A DNA stretch of 60,832 nt from Pseudomonadales bacterium (GCA_016779325.1 JADHNU010000010.1:1-60832); one strand, 5' to 3'. Positions 6,575 through 16,309 are shown, counted from the first letter of the stretch. The notes: a model not told the origin generated them from the sequence alone. Numbers and translations are program-made.

Positions 6575-9553
6575 ATGCAAACTGAAACGCAAGCCGAACC
6601 TGGCACACCCGCACCCGCCGCGGCCAATATGGGTATGGACGCCCCGCGGTCGACGCAACGCTCGACGCTCGATGCCACCGCACCGGGTCAGCTGCGGACG
6701 ATCAAGCGTAACGGCACGGTCGTCAGCTACGATGAAAGCAAAATCGCCGTCGCCATCACCAAGGCCTTTCTGGCCGTGGAAGGGGGCAACGCGGCCGCCA
6801 GTTCGCGCATTCGCGAGCTCGTCGCCGATTTAGCCGACCAGGTCACCAGCACCTTTAAGCGCCGCATGCCCTCCGGCGGCACGGTGCACATCGAAGAAAT
6901 CCAGGATCAAGTCGAGCTTGCGCTCATGCGCTCCGGGGAGCAGCGCGTGGCCCGCTCCTACGTGCTTTACCGAGAATCCCGCGCCCAGGCCCGGGAAGCG
7001 GAGCGGCAAGCCGACACGGTGGAAGTCCCCCGGGACATCGCCATCAACGTCACCCTAGACGATGGCAGCACCCAACCTCTCGACGTCGATCGGCTCCGGG
7101 TGGTGGTGCAAGAGGCCAGCCAAGGCCTGGAAGGGGTGGATGGGCAGCGCATCCTCGATGAAGCGCTGAAGAATATGTTCGACGGCATCTCCCAGGCCGA
7201 CGTGGGCACCTCGCTTGTGATCAGCGCCCGCACCCTGGTCGAGGAAGAGCCGAATTACACCTTTGCCACGGCGCGCCTGCTCGCCGATGAACTCCGCCGA
7301 GAGGCCCTCACCTTTTTGGACGTCCGCCGGCCCGAGGCTGCGGAAGGCGACTACACCGCCACCCAGGGGCAGATGGAAAGCCTCTATGCCCCGGCTTTCC
7401 AGGCCTACATCCAGCGCGGCGTGGCCCTCGAGCTACTCGATCCGGAGCTGGCGCGCTTCGACCTCACCCGGCTGGGTCAGGCCCTGAAAGCCGAAGGCGA
7501 CCTCCAGTTCACCTACCTGGGGCTTCAAACCCTCTACGACCGCTACTTCCTGCACTCCCAGGAAACGCGTATCGAGCTGCCCCAGTGCTTCTTCATGCGG
7601 GTGGCCATGGGCCTGGCCATCCAAGAGGACGACCGGGAAGCGCGGGCCATCGAGTTCTATGAGCTCCTGTCGTCCTTCGACTACATGTCCTCCACGCCGA
7701 CCCTGTTCAACGCCGGCACGCTGCGGCCCCAGCTGTCGTCCTGCTACCTCACCACGGTGCCGGACGACCTCCACGGCATTTTCGGCGCGATCCACGACAA
7801 CGCCATGCTGTCGAAGTTCGCCGGTGGCCTCGGCAACGACTGGACCCCGGTGCGGGCCATGGGCGCCTACATCAAGGGCACCAACGGCAAGAGCCAGGGC
7901 GTCGTGCCCTTCCTGAAGGTGGTGAACGACACGGCTGTAGCCGTAAATCAAGGCGGCAAGCGCAAGGGGGCGGTGTGCGCCTACCTCGAAAGCTGGCACC
8001 TGGATATTGAAGAGTTTCTTGAGCTGCGAAAGAACACGGGCGACGACCGCCGCCGCACCCACGATATGAACACGGCCAATTGGATTCCCGATCTGTTCAT
8101 GAAGCGGGTCATGGAAGATGGCGCCTGGACCCTCTTCTCCCCCAGCGACACCCCCGATCTCCACGACCTCACGGGAAGTGCCTTCGAAGCGCGCTATGAA
8201 GCTTACGAGGCCATGGCCGATCGGGGCGAACTCGCCAACTTCCGCCGCATTCGCGCTGCCGATCTCTGGCGCAAAATGCTGTCCATGGTGTTCGAGACGG
8301 GTCATCCCTGGATCACCTTCAAGGACAGCTGCAACCTACGCTCGCCTCAGCAGCACGTCGGGGTGGTGCACTCTTCCAACTTGTGCACGGAGATCACCCT
8401 CAACACCAGCGAAGACGAAATCGCTGTCTGCAACCTCGGGTCCGTGAACCTCGCGCAGCACACCACGGAAAGCGGCCTCGATATGGCGAAGCTCGAGAAG
8501 ACCGTGCGGACTGCCGTGCGCATGCTCGATAACGTCATCGACATCAACTACTACTCCGTGCCCCAGGCGCGGCGGTCGAACATGCGCCATCGCCCCGTGG
8601 GCCTCGGCCTCATGGGCTTCCAGGATGCGCTCTATAAGCAACGGCTTGCCTACAGCTCCAGTGCAGCCATGGAATTCGCCGACAGCTCCATGGAAGCCAT
8701 CAGCTACTTTGCGATCCAAGCCTCCAGCGATCTCGCCGTAGAGCGGGGCCGCTATGGCAGCTTCGAGGGCTCGCTCTGGAGCAAGGGCGTGCTGCCCATC
8801 GACTCCATCGCGATCCTCCGCCGGGAGCGTGGTGAGCAGTACCTCCAAATGGACGAGACGCAGCGCCTCGATTGGAGCGCCGTGCGCGAGAAGGTCCGCG
8901 CCCAGGGCATGCGCAACTCGAACGTGATGGCCATTGCCCCCACGGCAACGATTGCCAACATTACCGGGGTGTCCCAGTCCATCGAGCCCACCTATCAGAA
9001 CCTCTACGTGAAATCGAATCTGTCCGGGGAATTCACCGTGGTGAACCCCTACCTAGTACGCGATCTCAAGGCGGCGGGGCTCTGGGATAAGGTCATGGTC
9101 AACGACCTCAAGTACTACGATGGCAGCCTCCAGGAGATCAACCGGGTGCCCGAGGCCCTGAAGGCGCTCTATGCCACGGCCTTCGAGGTAGAGCCCCGGT
9201 GGCTGGTGGAAGCCGGCTCCCGCCGCCAGAAGTGGCTGGATCAAGCCCAGTCCCTGAACCTCTACATCAAGGGCGCGTCGGGCAAAAAGCTCGATATCAC
9301 CTACAAGATGGCGTGGCTCTCGGGCCTTAAGACCACCTATTACCTGCGCGCCCTCGGGGCCACCTCCACGGAGAAATCCACCGTGGAGGGCAGCCGTCTA
9401 AACGCCGTGTCGGCGAAGGGCGAGGCACCGATGGCGGCCGCGCCCGTGGCGCCGGCGGCCCCAGTGGATACCGCCCCGGAGCTCTCCGGTGGACCGGCCC
9501 CCGTGCCCATGGCCTGCTCCCTGGACGATCCGGACTGCGAGGCCTGCCAGTAG
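6575..9553 (+). CDS. nrdA: Class Ia ribonucleoside-diphosphate reductase, alpha subunit
   Basis: Reduces ribonucleoside diphosphates to deoxy forms, supplying DNA precursors. From ATG 6575 the protein is 992 residues, longer than E. coli NrdA because it has two N-terminal ATP-cones (about 40-130 and 155-245), as in Pseudomonas. The active-site cysteines are visible: Cys390 (SSCYL), thiyl Cys604 in NLCTEI, and Cys619 (AVCNLG). The C-terminal tail carries the DPDCEACQ cysteine pair that re-reduces the active site, after an alanine/proline-rich linker. The open frame extends to TTG 6353, but the upstream part lies in the regulatory leader; the family motifs begin only after Met 6575. The Shine-Dalgarno is weak. 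nrdB follows after 50 bases. Regulation is probably by NrdR, DnaA and perhaps LexA. Confidence 0.95.
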   Translation: MQTETQAEPGTPAPAAANMGMDAPRSTQRSTLDATAPGQLRTIKRNGTVVSYDESKIAVAITKAFLAVEGGNAAASSRIRELVADLADQVTSTFKRRMPSGGTVHIEEIQDQVELALMRSGEQRVARSYVLYRESRAQAREAERQADTVEVPRDIAINVTLDDGSTQPLDVDRLRVVVQEASQGLEGVDGQRILDEALKNMFDGISQADVGTSLVISARTLVEEEPNYTFATARLLADELRREALTFLDVRRPEAAEGDYTATQGQMESLYAPAFQAYIQRGVALELLDPELARFDLTRLGQALKAEGDLQFTYLGLQTLYDRYFLHSQETRIELPQCFFMRVAMGLAIQEDDREARAIEFYELLSSFDYMSSTPTLFNAGTLRPQLSSCYLTTVPDDLHGIFGAIHDNAMLSKFAGGLGNDWTPVRAMGAYIKGTNGKSQGVVPFLKVVNDTAVAVNQGGKRKGAVCAYLESWHLDIEEFLELRKNTGDDRRRTHDMNTANWIPDLFMKRVMEDGAWTLFSPSDTPDLHDLTGSAFEARYEAYEAMADRGELANFRRIRAADLWRKMLSMVFETGHPWITFKDSCNLRSPQQHVGVVHSSNLCTEITLNTSEDEIAVCNLGSVNLAQHTTESGLDMAKLEKTVRTAVRMLDNVIDINYYSVPQARRSNMRHRPVGLGLMGFQDALYKQRLAYSSSAAMEFADSSMEAISYFAIQASSDLAVERGRYGSFEGSLWSKGVLPIDSIAILRRERGEQYLQMDETQRLDWSAVREKVRAQGMRNSNVMAIAPTATIANITGVSQSIEPTYQNLYVKSNLSGEFTVVNPYLVRDLKAAGLWDKVMVNDLKYYDGSLQEINRVPEALKALYATAFEVEPRWLVEAGSRRQKWLDQAQSLNLYIKGASGKKLDITYKMAWLSGLKTTYYLRALGATSTEKSTVEGSRLNAVSAKGEAPMAAAPVAPAAPVDTAPELSGGPAPVPMACSLDDPDCEACQ

Positions 9554-9603
9554 GCAGGTCGCACCTAAAGGCAACGGGCGCCTAAACGACGTATGCAAGG
9601 AGA

Positions 9604-10908
9604 ATGACCGTGCTGAGTTGGGATGATTACCACGAAGAAACCACCACGGCGGCCCCGCCGCCCCCGCCGAGCGCCCCCAGCGAGGCGGTCGCCGCGCCGG
9701 CACCGGTAGCGCCTGCGCCCACGGCGCCGGTCACCGCCGCGCCCATGGCGGCGGCCCCGGCTCCCGCTCCGGTCGCCCCGGCAATCCTCGCCGAGGAGAC
9801 GGACATTGGGGCGCCAGCCGATAACCTCGAGGCGGCCCAGCGCGCCCTGGCCCAACTGGGCGATGGCACCATGGGGGTCGGCGAATCCGTCGAGCGGGTC
9901 ACGGTCGGTGCGAAGCGCATGATTAACGCCCGGGCCGACCTCAACCAGCTCGTGCCCTTCAAGTACGACTGGGCCTGGCAGAAGTACATTGATGGGTGCG
10001 CGAACCACTGGATGCCCCAGGAAGTGAACATGAATGCCGATATCGCCCTGTGGAAGAGCGAAGACGGCCTCACCCCCGATGAGCGGCAGATTGTGAAGCG
10101 CAACCTTGGCTTCTTCTCTACGGCCGACTCCCTGGTCGCCAACAACCTGGTGCTGGCCATCTACCGCCTCATCACCAACCCCGAGTGCCGCCAGTACCTG
10201 CTGCGCCAGGCTTTCGAAGAAGCCATTCATACCCACGCCTATCAGTACTGCGTGGAGTCCCTCGGTATGGACGAAGGTGAAATCTTCAACATGTACCACG
10301 AGGTCCCCAGCGTGGCCCGGAAGGCGTCCTGGGGCCTGTCCTATACCCGCGCCATTTCCGATCCCACCTTTGGGACGGGCACGCCGGAAACGGATCGTGA
10401 GCTGCTGCGGAACCTCATCGCGTTCTACTGCGTGCTGGAAGGGATTTTCTTCTACTGCGGCTTCACCCAAATCCTGTCCATGGGCCGGCGTAACAAGATG
10501 ACGGGCACGGCGGAGCAGTTCCAGTACATCCTTCGGGATGAGTCCATGCACGTGAACTTCGGCATCGACGTCATCAACCAGATCAAGATCGAGAACCCGC
10601 ACCTGTGGGATGCCCAAACCCAGCAGGAAGCCATCCAGATGATTCTGGAAGGCACGCAGCTAGAGATCGAATACGCCCGGGATACCATGCCCCGAGGCGT
10701 GTTGGGCATGAACGCAAGCATGATGGAGGAATACCTCAAGTTCATTGCGAACCGTCGCCTTGCCCAGATCGGCCTCCCCGAGCAGTTCCCGGGCGTGAGC
10801 AACCCCTTCCCTTGGATGTCGGAAATCATGGATCTCAAGAAAGAGAAAAACTTCTTCGAGACCCGAGTCACCGAATACCAGGTGGGCGGTGCCCTCAGCT
10901 GGGATTAA
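9604..10908 (+). CDS. nrdB: Class Ia ribonucleoside-diphosphate reductase, beta subunit
   Basis: Holds the diiron-tyrosyl radical that starts catalysis in NrdA. The 434-residue protein has the ligand segments [14 protein letters not shown] (with the radical tyrosine region), [11 protein letters not shown] and [11 protein letters not shown]. The start ATG has AAGGAG at a good distance. The C-terminal tail (ETRVTEYQ...ALSWD) is the peptide that docks in NrdA. The N-terminus is unusual: MTVLSWDDY repeats the tail motif LSWD and is followed by about 45 residues of alanine/proline linker, then the globular fold from about residue 75. An intrinsic terminator follows the gene. Confidence 0.96.
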   Translation: MTVLSWDDYHEETTTAAPPPPPSAPSEAVAAPAPVAPAPTAPVTAAPMAAAPAPAPVAPAILAEETDIGAPADNLEAAQRALAQLGDGTMGVGESVERVTVGAKRMINARADLNQLVPFKYDWAWQKYIDGCANHWMPQEVNMNADIALWKSEDGLTPDERQIVKRNLGFFSTADSLVANNLVLAIYRLITNPECRQYLLRQAFEEAIHTHAYQYCVESLGMDEGEIFNMYHEVPSVARKASWGLSYTRAISDPTFGTGTPETDRELLRNLIAFYCVLEGIFFYCGFTQILSMGRRNKMTGTAEQFQYILRDESMHVNFGIDVINQIKIENPHLWDAQTQQEAIQMILEGTQLEIEYARDTMPRGVLGMNASMMEEYLKFIANRRLAQIGLPEQFPGVSNPFPWMSEIMDLKKEKNFFETRVTEYQVGGALSWD

Positions 10909-10930
10909 CCAGCCGACAGGCAAACCCTCA

Positions 10931-10960
10931 AAACGCCGGCCATGCGCCGGCGTTTTTCTT
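10931..10960 (+). terminator. Intrinsic terminator after nrdB
   Basis: AAACGCCGGC (10931-10940) pairs perfectly with GCCGGCGTTT (10946-10955) around a five-base loop, and the T-rich run continues to 10960. It ends the nrdAB transcript, yet lies only 24 bases before the next start codon. Confidence 0.85.
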
Positions 10961-10984
10961 GGACCGGAGAAGAGGCCCCTGACC

Positions 10985-13147
10985 ATGCCCAAGTTTACCT
11001 TGACCTGGCGTTCACGCCTCGTCCTTGGCTTTACTGCGGCCGTCGCCAGCCTCGCCTCGGCAGGGGCAGTGCCCGATGCGGCGCCCTCGGAGGCAGCGCT
11101 CCAGGCCATTCAGGGGGCTGAGGCCAAGGCCTGGGTGAGCGCCGAGCGGGCCCGGGCCGAAGCGGCCTACGCTGCCACCCCAGCCTATGAAGCCCGCTAC
11201 CGAGCCGCCCTCGACGCCCTCGAACGCCATGCCGATGCCCTGCCTAAGCTCAGCGTCAGCGATGGCCGGATGACCACCCTGGTCAAGGACGAAGCCCATC
11301 CCCGGGGACGCTGGGGCTTGCTCGATAGCGCCAAGCTGGCCGCAGGGGAGCGAGCTTTCACCCCCCTTCTCGACGTGGATGCCTTAAGCACCGCCGAGGA
11401 GGAAAACTGGACCTTCCATCACAGCCAATGCCGGCCGGCGCCAGAAAGCCGGTGCCTCCTTTTCCTCTCCCCGGACGGGGGTGATGCCACGGTGCTGCGG
11501 GAGTTTGACCTCAACACCGGCGCCTTCGTAGCCGATGGCTTCACCCTGCCCAAGGCGAAGATGAGCGTGCGCTGGGCGGATGCCGATACCCTTTTTGTGG
11601 CCACGGACCTTGGACCGGGCAGCCTCACCCAGTCCGGCTACCCACGCCGCGTGCTCCTTTGGCGCCGCGGGTCGGCGCTTAGCGAAGCGACGCCCCTCCA
11701 TGAGGCCGGGCGGGAGAGCGTTCGCGCCTATGCCCGGCGTTTGGAGGACGACGACGGCACGGCCCTCGACCTGCTCGTGGAAGCCCCCAGCTTTTTTGAA
11801 ACGACGCTCTGGCGCTGGGAGAACGGGGAACGGGCCGCCCTCCCCCTGCCCCCTCGCGCCCGCCTTCACGGCCTCCTCGGCGAAAAACTCATCGTGGAGC
11901 TCCGCCGGCCCTGGCCCGAGACGGTCGCCACGCCGCGCCACCTGCCAGGCACTCTGCTCGCCGTCGACCCGGCCGAGCCCGAGGACCTCGCCGCGGCCAC
12001 GGTGCTGTTCGCGCCAAGCCGGGGCCGAGCCCTCGAGGACGTCGCGCTGGGCCAAGGGCGTCTCTGGCTCCATCTCCTCGAGGAAGGGGTCAGCGCCCTC
12101 ATAAGCGTGCGCGTCGTGCAGGACGGCGATGGGGCCCCGCGCTGGGCGCGCCAGCCCGTGGCCCTGCCCAAGGGTGGTGCCCTCCATTTCCTCGGCGCCG
12201 ACCGCAGCGCTGATGTGCTCTGGCTAGAGACCGAGGGCTTTCTCTCCCCCCCGACCCTTTGGCGCATCGAAGGCGTGGACGCCAAGGCCGCCCTCCGCGC
12301 CCCTGCGCTCTTTGATGCGGAGGGCTTCGCCGTCGAAAGACGCCAGGCCCGCTCCGCCGACGGCACGCTCATTCCCTACTGGCTGATTGGCCCGAAGGAC
12401 ACCACGCCCCGCCCCACCCATTTCTTCGCCTACGGCGGCTTCGCGAATACCCTTATGCCCAGCTATGCGGGCACCTACGAGGCCACGCCCGGGGTCTATG
12501 GGCGCCTTTGGCTCGCAGAAGGGGGCCGCTTCGTGGTGCCAAACCTGCGCGGCGGCGGCCTCTATGGCCCGGCCTGGCACCAGGCGGCCCTGGGCCCGAA
12601 CCGGCTGCGAAGCTTTGAAGATCTTGAGGCCGTGGTGGACGACCTCACGGCGGCAGGGCTGACCACGCCGAAGCAGGTCTCCATCGAAGGGCGCAGCAAT
12701 GGGGGGCTTTTGGTCTTTGCCGCCCTCACCCGGCGGCCCGAAGGCTATGGCGCCATCGTCTCTGGCGTTCCCCTGGCGGACATGCTCCGTTATCACGAGC
12801 TTCTGGCTGGCGCGAGCTGGATTGGGGAATACGGGGATCCCCGCAAGCCCGAAGAGCGGGCCTGGCTCGAAACCTACTCCCCCTATCAGAAGTTACGGGC
12901 CGGCCCGTCCTACGCGCCCACGTTCATCTACGGCAGCGCTGGCGACGACCGCGTCCATCCGGCCCACGGCCGCTGGATGGCGGCAAAGCTGAAGGCCCTT
13001 GGGGCCCCCGTGTGGTACTGGGAGACGGAAGATGGGGGCCACGGCAATCCCGTACGTCGGGAGGACCTCGCCGCGCGCCTGGCCCTCACCTACAGCCACC
13101 TCTGGCGGCACCTCGGCACCGCGCCGCCCCTGCCGCTGCGCCCCTAG
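10985..13147 (+). CDS. Exported prolyl oligopeptidase family peptidase (S9A)
   Basis: A serine peptidase that cleaves short peptides after proline, probably in the periplasm. I place the start at ATG 10985 (720 residues, the normal POP length), preceded by GGAGAAGAGG. The first 28 residues form a signal peptide (basic MPKFTLTWRSR, hydrophobic core, SAGA cleavage site). The catalytic triad is visible: Ser571 in EGRSNGG, Asp654 in GDDRVHP and His686 in DGGHGNP; the first half would be the beta-propeller. Its promoter is unclear because the nrdB terminator is so close. Its TAG stop is shared through CTAG 13144-13147 with the convergent crotonase. Substrates beyond proline peptides cannot be told. 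Confidence 0.93.
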   Translation: MPKFTLTWRSRLVLGFTAAVASLASAGAVPDAAPSEAALQAIQGAEAKAWVSAERARAEAAYAATPAYEARYRAALDALERHADALPKLSVSDGRMTTLVKDEAHPRGRWGLLDSAKLAAGERAFTPLLDVDALSTAEEENWTFHHSQCRPAPESRCLLFLSPDGGDATVLREFDLNTGAFVADGFTLPKAKMSVRWADADTLFVATDLGPGSLTQSGYPRRVLLWRRGSALSEATPLHEAGRESVRAYARRLEDDDGTALDLLVEAPSFFETTLWRWENGERAALPLPPRARLHGLLGEKLIVELRRPWPETVATPRHLPGTLLAVDPAEPEDLAAATVLFAPSRGRALEDVALGQGRLWLHLLEEGVSALISVRVVQDGDGAPRWARQPVALPKGGALHFLGADRSADVLWLETEGFLSPPTLWRIEGVDAKAALRAPALFDAEGFAVERRQARSADGTLIPYWLIGPKDTTPRPTHFFAYGGFANTLMPSYAGTYEATPGVYGRLWLAEGGRFVVPNLRGGGLYGPAWHQAALGPNRLRSFEDLEAVVDDLTAAGLTTPKQVSIEGRSNGGLLVFAALTRRPEGYGAIVSGVPLADMLRYHELLAGASWIGEYGDPRKPEERAWLETYSPYQKLRAGPSYAPTFIYGSAGDDRVHPAHGRWMAAKLKALGAPVWYWETEDGGHGNPVRREDLAARLALTYSHLWRHLGTAPPLPLRP

Positions 13148-13926
13148 GCGCCCCGGGCCTTGCGGAAGTCCGGCTCCCGCTTTTCCAGGAAGGCGGCGAT
13201 GGCCTCCTTGTGCTCGGGGGACTCGTAAGCAGCCTGAAGGGCGGCCATTTCCCGCCGCTGCGCCACCGCGAGGTCCGTTTCTGCGGCGTTCTCCGTCAGC
13301 AGGGCCTTCACGGCGCGGAGCGCGCTTTGGGGGTTACTGCCCATGGCCCGGGCAGCGTCGAGGGCGGCGGGCACGAGGGCCTCCGGGGCCAGCACCCGAT
13401 CCACCAGCCGCAGAGCCAGGGCCTCGTCGGCGAGCACGGTACGTCCCGTCAGCATCAAATCACTGGCGGCGCCAAAGCCCACGCGCTGGGGTAAGAGCGC
13501 CGAGCTGCCGAGCTCCGGCACGAGGCCCATGCGAATAAAGCGCAGGCTCAGCTTGGCCCCTTCCGCCGCATAGAGGGCATCGAAGGGCAACACCTGCGTG
13601 AGGCCCACGCCGATGGCCGGGCCATTAATCGCCGCAATCAGCGGCTTAGAGCGGCGCACGAGGCCGACCCAATCCCGGGGACGCGCACTTTCGCCCTCCC
13701 CTCGGTCTTGCTCTGCAAAGACATCACCAATATCGGCGCCGGCGCAGAAGCCCCGGCCCGCGCCGGTCACCACCATGGCGAGCACCTCGGGGTGGTCATT
13801 TCCCGCGGTGACGGCCTGGGCCAGCTCCGCCCCCATTTTGTAGGTCCAGGCGTTTAAGCGCTCGGGCCGGTTCAAGGTGATCAGCAAAACGCCGTCATGC
13901 ATTTCCGTGGTAATGGTTTCAAACAT
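13144..13926 (-). CDS. Crotonase-fold enoyl-CoA hydratase/isomerase family protein
   Basis: A 260-residue crotonase with the CoA-binding and oxyanion motif GRGFCAGADIG (57-67) and the second oxyanion segment INGPAIGVGL (100-109). Both glutamates that serve water addition in classical hydratases are missing: the aligned positions are Thr/Gln near 110 and Phe130. There is a glutamate in GLVPELGSS (Glu138), the position used by delta3,delta2-enoyl-CoA isomerases, so isomerase or another crotonase chemistry is more likely than hydration. It is the last gene of a minus-strand operon, 54 bases after the FAD oxidoreductase, with a GGGGAGGG ribosome site. The exact reaction is unknown. Confidence 0.88.
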   Translation of the reverse strand: MFETITTEMHDGVLLITLNRPERLNAWTYKMGAELAQAVTAGNDHPEVLAMVVTGAGRGFCAGADIGDVFAEQDRGEGESARPRDWVGLVRRSKPLIAAINGPAIGVGLTQVLPFDALYAAEGAKLSLRFIRMGLVPELGSSALLPQRVGFGAASDLMLTGRTVLADEALALRLVDRVLAPEALVPAALDAARAMGSNPQSALRAVKALLTENAAETDLAVAQRREMAALQAAYESPEHKEAIAAFLEKREPDFRKARGA

Positions 13927-13980
13927 TTCGAGCCCTCCCCGACTTTAAGGGGGCACAGCGCGCCCCCGCTTGTCCTGTTC

Positions 13981-15324
13981 CTAGGCGGCCAGCGCCGCCG
14001 CCACCCGCTCCCGAACCTCGGGCTCGAGCAGACGCTCGAAGGGCATCAAGAGATGCTGCACCGCGGCAGACCACTCCCGCACCCGGTCATCCCGAAGCGC
14101 GGCCATCTGCACCTGCGTGCGATAGGTCATTTCCTCGGGCGTAAACATGCTCCGATCCCCCTCCGTGGTGGGGTAGAGGAAATCGTTGTAATTCGCCTGC
14201 CGCCAGGGCAGACGGACTACCTCCGCCGCGCGGGCCAGGTACGCCTCAAGCCGATCCTGTAGGGGCCCGGCCCCGGCGAGGGCCTCGCTAAGGGCCTTGG
14301 CCTGCAGGGCCGCCGAACTCATACCCTGGCCATAGGTGGGGTTGAAGCTGCACAACGCATCGCCCACGGGCACGAAGCCCCGGGGCCGCTCGGCCATCGC
14401 CTCATAATGGCGAAGGCGATTGGCGGGATAGATCAATTTGGAAATAGGCGCCTCAAACTGGGCCCCGGCGAGGGCCTCATACAGCTCCGGGTTCGGCAGC
14501 GCCTTAGCAAAGGCGAGGAACCCCGCTTCATCGTCTGGGGGATAATCTCCGGCCCGGCCGCCGAGGGAGCAAATGTGGCGGCCGTCCTCGATGGGCATGA
14601 GCACGCCGCCGCGGGCGCCATCCCGGGGCAGATTCCCCACCACCACGGCCTTCCAGCTCCGGGCCGCATCGGGCCGCAGGCGCACCACGGTGCTGGCGTA
14701 GCCGAAGCTTACCTTCACCGTTTCCACCGGCGGCTCCTCAAGGCCCAGGGCCTTCAGCCAGCGAATGGCCCCCTCACCCCGGCCCGAGGCATCGACGACA
14801 AGATCCCCGGTGAGAGCGTCTTCCCTCCCCTCCGAGCCCTCCAGGCGCACCCCTTCTACGGCGCCGCGCTCGGCGTTGTAGAGCAAGCCCCGCACCGTTT
14901 CCCCGGTCCGGAAGGTAAGGTTGCTTGTACCTTCAAGCACCTGCGCGCGCAGGCAGTGTTCGAGCAGCCAGCGGCTTTGGCCGTGCACGCGCATGGGCGT
15001 CTCGAAGGGCTTGGCCACGCCGAGCTCGGAGGCGGAGAAAAAGTCGTGCCCCGGGTCCAAAGGCACGGACCCACTGGCTTCGAGCCGGGCCAAAAAGCCC
15101 GGCGCCAGCGCTTCCATGGCCTGCTCGCCGCCCTTCAGCAGCACATGCAAGTGAAAGGTCTGGGGCGCACTCATGCGCGGCGCTGGACCGCCCTCGAAGG
15201 CAGCCCGATCCACCAGAATCACTTCATCGAAATGGGGTGCCACGGCGCGCGCCGCGAGCAAGCCTGCGAGGCTACCGCCGAGCACCAGGGCCCGCTGCCC
15301 AAGCCGTTCTGCATTCTGCGTCAT
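13981..15324 (-). CDS. FAD-dependent oxidoreductase (PHBH/UbiH-like monooxygenase fold)
   Basis: A 447-residue flavoprotein. The N-terminal Rossmann motif VLGGSLAGLLAARAV (about 14-28) ends in an acidic residue that binds FAD ribose, and VGDALCSFNPTYGQGMS (in the C-terminal half) is the second FAD motif of the aromatic hydroxylase/tryptophan-halogenase-like group. The protein may hydroxylate or epoxidise a lipophilic substrate, but it could equally be a reductase such as a geranylgeranyl-reductase relative. It sits 16 bases after the epoxide-hydrolase-like gene, so oxidation and ring opening may be consecutive steps. No signal peptide is visible. The substrate is not evident. Confidence 0.85.
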   Translation of the reverse strand: MTQNAERLGQRALVLGGSLAGLLAARAVAPHFDEVILVDRAAFEGGPAPRMSAPQTFHLHVLLKGGEQAMEALAPGFLARLEASGSVPLDPGHDFFSASELGVAKPFETPMRVHGQSRWLLEHCLRAQVLEGTSNLTFRTGETVRGLLYNAERGAVEGVRLEGSEGREDALTGDLVVDASGRGEGAIRWLKALGLEEPPVETVKVSFGYASTVVRLRPDAARSWKAVVVGNLPRDGARGGVLMPIEDGRHICSLGGRAGDYPPDDEAGFLAFAKALPNPELYEALAGAQFEAPISKLIYPANRLRHYEAMAERPRGFVPVGDALCSFNPTYGQGMSSAALQAKALSEALAGAGPLQDRLEAYLARAAEVVRLPWRQANYNDFLYPTTEGDRSMFTPEEMTYRTQVQMAALRDDRVREWSAAVQHLLMPFERLLEPEVRERVAAALAA

Positions 15325-15340
15325 GACCGTTCAAGCCTCC

Positions 15341-16309
15341 CTAGGGCAAGGTTTCAAGCCACTCCAGGAGCAGCGCATTCGTCGCCTCGGGCCGCTCCTG
15401 CTGCACCCAATGGCCGCAGCCCGGCAGAATCTCCGAGCGATAGAGCTTCGGCAGGGTTTCGCCGAACTTGGCAATGGCCGGCGCGCCCCAAATCGTCGGA
15501 CCGTCCCGGTCGCCGCCGATAAACAACGACGGAATGGTGATGGGCTGCCCGGCGAAGGCGCGGAGGTCTTCCCAATCCCGATCCACGTTGCGATAGCGCG
15601 AGAGCGGCCCGAAGAACCCACCGCTCTCAAAGGCCGCGGCGTAGTGGTCCAGATCGGCGTCGCTCATCCACCCCGGCATAACCTCCGGGTATTGGAACTG
15701 GGCGCGCATTTCCGTACCCCGGGGCACAAGGGAAATGTTCGGGCCGTTTTGAATATCGCCCCCGGCGCACCAGTAAAAGCCCAGTAGCCACTGGCGCACA
15801 TCTTTCTCAATCTCCGCTTCCGCCCGACCCACGCGTTGGAAATACTCCACATAGAACTCGGCGTCCGGGCCTGCGAGGGCCCGCATGCCGTCCGTGGGCC
15901 GCACCCCAGCCCCGGGCGGCGCATAGGGCACGGACAGGCCCGCAACGCCGCGGAAGCGATCCGGCCGCAGCAAAGCGCTGGTCCACGCAATGGGCGCCCC
16001 CCAGTCGTGGCCCACCAGCGCCACCGGGCCTTCCCCAAGGGCGTCCACCACGCCCACCACGTCCGCCACATTGCGGACCATGCGGTAGTCGGCGACGGCC
16101 GTGGGCTTCGCGGAGCGGCCGTAGCCGCGCACGTCCATAGCCACGGCGCGGTAGCCCGCCTCGGCCAGGGCCGTCATCTGATAGCGCCAGGAATACCAAG
16201 ACTCGGGGAAGCCGTGAACCATGAGGACGCTGGGCCCCTCGCCGAGGGTCGCCAGATGAATGCGCGTCCCCGCGGCATCGACGAGCTGGTGTTGCACGTC
16301 CCCAATCAT
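15341..16309 (-). CDS. Alpha/beta hydrolase, epoxide hydrolase-like
   Basis: A 322-residue alpha/beta hydrolase with the motifs typical of soluble epoxide hydrolases and haloacid-type dehalogenases: HGFPESWYSW (oxyanion region, from 32), GHDWGAP with the nucleophile Asp102, and a catalytic histidine at 300 (GCGHW). An aspartate rather than serine nucleophile argues against an ordinary esterase. Its ATG overlaps the stop of the upstream amidohydrolase as ATGA (16306-16309), so translation is coupled. Together with the FAD oxidoreductase downstream it suggests turnover of an epoxide or related intermediate; the compound is unknown. Confidence 0.88.
   Translation of the reverse strand: MIGDVQHQLVDAAGTRIHLATLGEGPSVLMVHGFPESWYSWRYQMTALAEAGYRAVAMDVRGYGRSAKPTAVADYRMVRNVADVVGVVDALGEGPVALVGHDWGAPIAWTSALLRPDRFRGVAGLSVPYAPPGAGVRPTDGMRALAGPDAEFYVEYFQRVGRAEAEIEKDVRQWLLGFYWCAGGDIQNGPNISLVPRGTEMRAQFQYPEVMPGWMSDADLDHYAAAFESGGFFGPLSRYRNVDRDWEDLRAFAGQPITIPSLFIGGDRDGPTIWGAPAIAKFGETLPKLYRSEILPGCGHWVQQERPEATNALLLEWLETLP

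Noticed and set aside
12224-12796. Antisense open frames inside the prolyl oligopeptidase gene
   Set aside because: They oppose the catalytic domain with its intact triad and show no motifs or ribosome sites.
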